Shown here one piece after another: positions 57,891 through 64,000 of a stretch of 64,000 nt of DNA. Within the stretch, counting starts at the first letter, position 1. Each line of letters starts with the position of its first letter. Source of the stretch: Saccopteryx bilineata (taxonomy: Eukaryota; Chordata; Mammalia; Chiroptera; Emballonuridae); assembly GCF_036850765.1 (NCBI RefSeq), contig NC_089495.1, positions 60,364,410 through 60,428,409 on the forward strand, read 5' to 3'. The position numbers and the translations under genes are program-made. The notes under the pieces are model-generated. The model was not told where the DNA came from. It did no database searches and saw only the letters and a program-made list of their open reading frames with translations.

Positions 57891-58500
57891 CTGGTCGGTG
57901 CGCAGTTAGTGGGCGAGAATTTCTTCCTAGGCCCCGAGAGTGGGTGCCCGTGTTGCCCCACAGAGAGGCAGGGTCAGAGGCCTTTCTGTGGGCCGAGGGC
58001 AGAGTCTCTGGGCAGCCCCAGTGCCCTGGGAAAGCCATGCACGGGAGGGAGTGAGAACTAATTCCAACGGTGGAGATTTTCCGTGCGGGCGGAGGTTTCA
58101 CTCAGAGGGAGACGCGGCCGGCCTCATATCCTGGTTTGCGCGCGCAGATAAGGAGTGAGCAATTCCTCCGAGTGCCTCGGCAGTGTGCGCCCGTGTTATC
58201 GCACAGAGGGGCAGAGTCAGGGGCCTTTGTGTGGGCCAAAGCGGAATCTCGAGCCGCCCCAGCGCCTTGCAAAAGCCGCGCACAGGGACGGAGCGAGACT
58301 CAATTCCAACACTGCAACTTTTCCCTGCGGTTGGGGGTTTCACTCAGAGCGTGAGACTGCTGGCCGGATAGCCTGGTCACAGACAGTAAGTGAGAGTTTC
58401 CTCCAAGCGCCCTGGAAGTGGGCGCCCGCTTGTGTTACCGGAGAGAGTGGCAGAGCCAGAAGTCTTTGAGTGGGCGGAAAGCCCGCCCGATTATGCTAGC
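57891..58500 (+). repeat. Tandem monomers in the L1 5' UTR
   Basis: About 2.6 copies of a unit of 239-243 bp start near 57,891, 58,131 and 58,373. Anchors recur at this spacing: CTGGT at the start, CACAGAG followed by GGCAG (57,959; 58,202; GGCAGAG at 58,449), AATTCCAAC (58,060; 58,302) and TTTCACTCAGAG (58,096; 58,338). The third copy is partial. Units are diverged from each other but alignable and rich in CpG. The organisation resembles the promoter monomers of mouse L1s. Confidence 0.82.
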
Positions 58501-59845
58501 AGCTCTGACTGACTGAGCCTTACCCAGAGCCCTGTGCTGAGTGGAAATAAAGTGGGGAGTTGCCAGCTCTTTGAGCCTGTTACTATCCAGGCAGAGGCAG
58601 CAGCAACCCCATAGCTGGATTATCAGGCTACTAACTGAGGAAGGAAAGACTAGGAGAAAAGCTCCAGGAACACGGACTCTCTCACTGTCAGAGCCTATAA
58701 ATGCTAATGAGCTTCGACTGCCAACGAGACTAAAGCACAATACATGACATTGCCATAGAGACTTATCAACTGCAAACATCTACCTGAGCGTACCAAAGGG
58801 GCAGAACCTGGGGTACAGAGTCACCGACCAGGAAGAGGGAGAGAAAAGAAAAAGCAAGAAGATAAACTCTCAAAATCAAGAATAATCTGCAGACTTTATA
58901 ACCTATCCCATTTTATTATATTTGTTCGTTTGTTTCTCTTATCTTCTTTCTTGATACTTTTTTTTCCTCCTCCAATTTGGCCAATTAACTCTCTACCAGT
59001 CTTACTCTCTCCTCTCCTTGAACTACAATACCCATAAGTGTTACATCTCCCATTATCTTTTCTCTTCTCTTCCTTTCTCTCTATGAGGGTTGCACTCCAA
59101 AACCCTTAACTCTCTCTCTCTCTCTCTCCTTTCTTTTTTCTTAGTTTAGTGGTTCCCTCTTTTTTTCTCTCTCTCTCTTTCTTTTCTCCCTCTATATTAC
59201 TTTCTTCCTTTCTCCATTACATCTCCTCTCATTCAAACCTCAATAACAAACAAATTATCTTATCTGGGACTCAAACCTATGTTTGTGGCATTTTGGGGGG
59301 TTTTTACTTCACCTTTTTAACTCACTAGCAGTGCTCTCATCCCTGGCTCTCCATATTATCTAGTTCTTGTTCCACTAAATACAATAGTAATTTTTTAATT
59401 TGTCCCCCCATTTTTTGTTTTCCTCTTATTCCTCTCATCATATCTCTTAGACAACCAACACCTAAAAGCAAAGCATTTTATTCTTGACCCAAATTTTTTC
59501 CTTATTTGCTTTTTGTGGGTCCATATGCTCTTTTTTTTTCTTTTTTCTTTTCCCCCTTTATTACTTTTCCCCAATTCAGGCCCTCCATCACAGGCATTGT
59601 TTGTTATAATTCACAGTCCACCACAAGATTTTCTCAAGAAAGAGGGGAGAGGAGAGGAGAGGAAAAAAAGGAGGGGGGGAATAATTTCCTTTTTTTTTTA
59701 ATTTTTATTTTATTTTATTTTTCTTTATTTCATTATTAATTTTTTTAAAAAAAACAACTCTTTTCAATTTTTTATTTTTTTTATTTTTTTTAACTTTTTA
59801 TTCTTTATTAAATCTCATTAATACTATCAACAAAACCACCCTCAG

Positions 59846-60966
59846 ATGCCATTAAGGAAGAGAAAATCAAATATCATGGATACAAAATAAGAGAGGTAAC
59901 ACAGCTAGATGAGGAGAAATCTATGGAGAAAAAATTTAATATATTGGAAACCTTGGAGCTAAATGACAGAGAATTCAAGATAGCAATCCTAAAAATCCTC
60001 CGAGATATACAAGAAAACACAGAAAGGCAATTTAGGGAGCTCAGAAAACAACTCAATGAACACAAAGAATATATGTCCAAGGAAATTGAAACTATAAAAA
60101 CAAATCAAACAGAGATGAAAAACTCAATTCACAAGCTGAAAAACGAAGTAACAAGCTTAGCTAATAGAACAGGTCAGATAGAAGAGAGGATTAGGGAAAT
60201 AGAAGACAAGCAACTTGAGGCACAACAAAGAGAAGAAGAAAGAGACTCAAAAATTAAAAAAAATGAGATAGCCCTACAAGAATTATCTGACTCCATCAAA
60301 AAGAATAACATAAGAATAATAGGTATATCAGAGGGAGAAGAGAGAGAAAATGGAATGGAGAAAATACTCAAACAAATAATAGACGAGAACTTCCCAAGCC
60401 TGTGGAAAGAACTAAAGCCTCAAGTTCAAGAAGCAAACAGATCTCCAAGTTTTCTTAACCCCAACAAACCTACTCCAAGGCATATCATAATGAAATTGAC
60501 ACAAACCAACAGCAAAGAAAATATTCTCAAGGCAGCCAGGGAAAAGAAGAATACAACATATAAAGGAAGGCTCATTAGATTATCATCAGATTTCTCAGCA
60601 GAAACTCTACAAGCTAGAAGAGAGTGGACCCCAATATTTAAAGTCCTGAAAGAGAGGAACTTTCAGCCATGAATACTATACCCATCAAAGCTATCCTTCA
60701 AATACAAAGGAGAAATAAAAACATTCACAGATACAGAAAAGATGAGGGAATTTATCATCAGAAAACCCCCACTCCAGGAATTACTAAAGGGGGTTCTCCA
60801 ATCAGATACAAAGAACAAAAAAAAAAACAGAGCCACAAGTAAAAGCTCCAAGAAGAACACAATAAAACCAAATTTAAACTGTGACAACAACAAAAAGAAA
60901 GAGGGGGAGAAGATGGAGATTAACAGTAGCAAAGGACGATGGAGTGCAAAAGTACTCACAAAATAG
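59846..60966 (+). pseudogene. L1 ORF1 (RNA-binding protein), lightly damaged
   Basis: The first ATG (59,846) gives MPLRKRKSNIMDTK and then meets TAA at 59,888, caused by a missing base near ACAAAATAAG. The true frame continues from about 59,891. An intact 249-codon stretch (59,923-60,672) holds the coiled-coil region (NQTEMKNSIHKLKNEV), the RRM-like part (IIGISEGEERENGMEKILKQ) and the C-terminal domain (RPTPRHI-like KPTPRHIIMK, SSDFSAETLQARREW). A TGA at 60,670-60,672 then interrupts, after which the same frame continues to a stop at 60,964-60,966 (MREFIIRKPPLQELLKGVLQ). Confidence 0.9.
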
Positions 60967-61167
60967 TTTGCTACAATGAACAGGGTAGGGACCCTTTTCA
61001 TTAATCAAAGGTAACCACCATTGAAAAAACCACCACAGCAGCACATGAGAAAAAAAGATAGCAACAGAGGAAAGATGTATGGAATACAACCAAATAAAAA
61101 CAAAAGATAGAAAAACGAAAGAGAAGGATCAAACAAGACACAAAACTAACAGAAAGCAAGATATAAA

Positions 61168-64000
61168 ATGGCAATAGGGAACTCACAAGTATCAATAATT
61201 ACACTAAATGTAAACGGATTAAACTCACCAATAAAAAGGCACAGAGTAGCAGAATGGATTAAAAAAGAAAATCCAACTGTATGCTGCCTACAGGAAACTC
61301 ATCTAAGTAACAAGGATAAAAACAAATTCAAAGTGAAAGGCTGGAAAACAATACTCCAAGCAAATAACATCCAAAAAAAAGCAGGCGTAGCAATACCCAT
61401 ATCGGATAATGCTGACTACAAGACAGGAAAAGTACTCAGAGACAAAAATGGCCATTTCATAATGGCTAAGGGGACACTGAATCAAGAAGACATAACAATT
61501 CTTAATATATATGCACCAAACCAAGGAGCACCAAAATATATAAGACAGCTACTTATTGATCTTAAAACAAAAACTGACAAAAATACAATCATACTTGGAG
61601 ACCTCAATACACTGCTGATGGCTCTAGATCAGTCATCCAAACAGAGAATCAACAAAGACATAGTGGCCTTAAACAAAACACTAGAGCACCTGGATATGAT
61701 AGACATCTACAGGACATTTCATCCCAAAGTGACTGAGTATACATTCTTCTCCAGTGTACATGGATCATTCTCAAGAATTGACCATATGTTGGGCCACAAA
61801 AAACAACATCAGCAAATTCAGAAAAATTGAAGTTGTACCAAGCATATTTTCTGATCATAAAACCTTGAAACTAGAATTCAACTGCAAAAAAGAGGAAAAA
61901 AATCCCACAAAAATGTGGAAACTAAACAACATACTTTTAAAAAATGAATGGGTCAAAGAAGAAATAAGTGCAGAGATCAAAAGATATATACAGACTAATG
62001 AAAATGACAATACGACATATTAGAATCTATGGGATGCAGCAAAAGCAGTGATAAGAGGGAAGTTCATATCGCTTCACGCATATATGAACAAACAAGAGAG
62101 AGCCCAAGTGAACCACTTAACTTCCCACCTTAAGGAACTAGAAAAAGAAGAACAAAGACAACCCAAAACCAGCCGAAGAAAGGAGATAATAAAAATCAGA
62201 GCAGAAATAAATGAATTAGAGAACAGAAAAACTATAGAAAAAATTAATAGAACAAGGAGCTGGTTCTTTGAAAGATCAAAAAAATTGACAAACCCTTGGC
62301 AAGACTCACCAAAGAAAAAAGAGAAAGAACTCATATAAAAAAAATCCAAAATGAAAGAGGAGAAATCACCACGGACACCGTAGATATACAAAGAATTATT
62401 GTAGAATACTATGAAAAACTTTATGCCACTAAATTCAACAACCTAGAAGAAATGGATAAATTCCTAGAACAATACAACCTTCCTAGACTGAGTCAAGAAG
62501 AAGCAGAAAGCCTAAACAGACCTATCAGTAGAGAAGAAATAGAAAAACCATTAAAAACCTCCCCAAAAATAAAAGTCCAGGCCCTGACAGCTATACCAGC
62601 GAATTTTATCAAACATTCAAAGAAGACTTGGTTCCTATTCTACTCAAAGTTTTCCAAAAAATTGAAGAAGAAGCAATACTTCCAAACACATTTTATGAGG
62701 CTATCATAACCCTCATACCAAAACCAAGCAAGGATGGCACAAAAAAAGAAAACTACAGACCAATATCTCTAATGAATACAGATGCTAAAATACTAAACAA
62801 AATACTAGCAATTCGAATACAACAACATATTAAAAAAATAATACATCATGATCAAGTGAGATTCATCCCAGAATCTCAAGGATGGTTCAACATACGTAAA
62901 ACAGTTAATGTAATACACCATATCAACAAAACAAAGAACAAAAAGCACATGATCTTATCAATAGACGCAGAAAAGGCTTTCGATAAAATACAACACATTT
63001 TTATGTTTAAGACTCTCAACAAAATGGGTATAGAAGGAAAATATCTCAACATGATAAAGGCCATATATGATAAACCATCAGCTAACATCATATTAAATGT
63101 CACTAAACTGAAGGCTTTCCCCCTTAAATCAGGAACAAGACAGGGTTGTCCACTCTCTACACTCTGATTTAATGTGGTACTAGAGGTTCTAGCCAGAGCA
63201 ATCAGACAAGACAAAGAAATAAAAGGCATCCATATTGGAAAAGAAGAAGTAAAGGTATCACTTTTTGCAGATGATATAATCCTATACATCGAAAACCCCA
63301 AAGAATCCACAAAAAGACTACTAGAAACAATAAGCCAATACAGTAAGGTCGCAGGATACAAAATTAACATACAGAAGTCAATAGCCTTTCTATATGCCAA
63401 CAATGAAACAACTGAGAAGGAACTCAAAAGAATAATCCCCTTTACAATTGCAACAAAAAAATAAAATACTTAGGAATAAACATAACAAAGTATGTAAAGG
63501 ACTTATATAATGAAAACTATAAACCATTGTTAAGGGAAATCGAAAAAGTTATAATGAGATGGAAGAATATACATTGTTCTTGGCTAGGAAGAATAAATAT
63601 AATCAAGATGGCTATATTACCCAAAGCAATATACAAATTTAATGCAATTCCCATCAAACTTCCAATGACATTTTTTAAAGAAATAGAGCAAAAAATCATC
63701 AGATTTATATGGAAATATAAAAAAACCCGAATAGCCAAAGCAATCCTAAAGAAAAAGAATGAAGCTGGGGGCATAACAATACCTGACTTCAAACTCTATT
63801 ATAGGGCCACGACAATCAAAACAGCATGGTATTGGCAGAAAAATAGACACTCAGACCAATGGAACAGAATAGAAAGTCTAGAAATAAAACCACATATATA
63901 TAGTCAAATAATTTTTGATAAAGGGGCCAACAACACACAATGGAGAAAAGAAAGCCTCTTCAATAAATGGTGCTGGGAAAACTGGAAAGCCACATGCAAA
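61168..64000 (+). pseudogene. L1 ORF2 (endonuclease-reverse transcriptase), frameshifted, partial
   Basis: The start MAIGNSQVSIITLNVNG opens a 220-codon endonuclease frame. Asn14, Glu43 (LQETHL), Asp145 and Asn147 (LGDLNT) are present at the same positions as in human L1. Indels shift the frame near 61,800 (A-run), after 62,023 and near 62,330 and 62,600. The reverse-transcriptase part has [40 protein letters not shown] and, after a stop near 63,167, an intact catalytic FADD (63,264-63,275). [15 protein letters not shown] follows. The C-terminal part continues to the window edge. Confidence 0.92.

Larger units (their letters stand above)
57455..64000 (+). mobile_element. Young-looking L1 retrotransposon, cut by the window end
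   Basis: The 5' edge is estimated at GTCAGAGTAATGGTGGGGTA. Order: CpG-rich 5' UTR with tandem monomers, a polypyrimidine-rich segment (about 58,900-59,830), ORF1, a gap of about 200 bp and ORF2 continuing to the last base. No other element interrupts it. The left target duplication cannot be paired because the 3' end lies outside the window. Decay is limited to scattered frameshifts and stops, so it is younger than the L1 at 40,648 but not competent. Confidence 0.92.

Noticed and set aside
57660..58500. CpG-rich stretch considered as the CpG island of a host gene
   Set aside because: It is the monomeric 5' UTR of an L1 whose ORF1 and ORF2 follow in order; no host exon is visible.
59000..59830. 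Long pyrimidine-rich tract considered as a splice or regulatory feature
   Set aside because: It is the T/C-rich segment before L1 ORF1; the older L1 has the equivalent on its own strand at 47,650-48,060.

Overview
The window looks like non-coding, AT-rich DNA from a bat genome. No protein-coding host gene, exon series, rRNA, functional tRNA, CRISPR array or operon-like structure could be supported. The main evidence for a bat is a set of abundant tRNA-derived SINEs. One (called family A here) closely resembles the Rhin-1 SINE known from horseshoe and leaf-nosed bats. Two others (B and C) and one older type (D) have heads ending in GCCTGACC- or GCCCTGGCC-type sequence. A rhinolophoid bat is the best guess, but other bats with related SINEs cannot be excluded from sequence alone.

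Layout. 1-12,500: AT-rich spacer with old L1, L2, MIR and MaLR relics and SINE insertions at 1.5, 3.3, 6.8, 7.2 and 11.1 kb. 12,500-24,100: decayed L1M pieces, a probable class-II-like solo LTR (17,731-18,063), an RTE/BovB-like LINE relic (about 19,220-19,860) and more SINEs. 24,100-40,600: mostly unassigned spacer, broken by three DNA transposon relics and by MaLR-type LTRs and SINEs. The DNA transposons are a mariner-type element with a SINE inside its right inverted repeat (27,932-28,854), a Tigger/MER2-like MITE (33,524-33,842) and a hAT MITE with a perfect 8-bp target duplication (37,763-38,056).

40,648-49,112: a nearly full-length L1 on the minus strand, bounded by an 11-bp near-perfect target duplication. 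It was hit later by five SINEs (one inside another) and by a solo LTR with a perfect 6-bp duplication. 50,155-51,202 is a second, 5'-truncated minus-strand L1. 57,455 to the window end is a plus-strand L1 that has a 5' UTR with CpG-rich tandem monomers of about 240 bp, and lightly damaged ORF1 and ORF2. ORF2 runs off the window.

There is no cooperating gene system here. The content is a record of successive transposition. L1-type machinery supplied in trans most likely mobilised the SINEs, as their A-tails and target duplications indicate. All open reading frames of any size are parts of L1, SINE or mariner sequence, or chance frames in spacer. Repeat family names are from recognition by eye, not from a database search.
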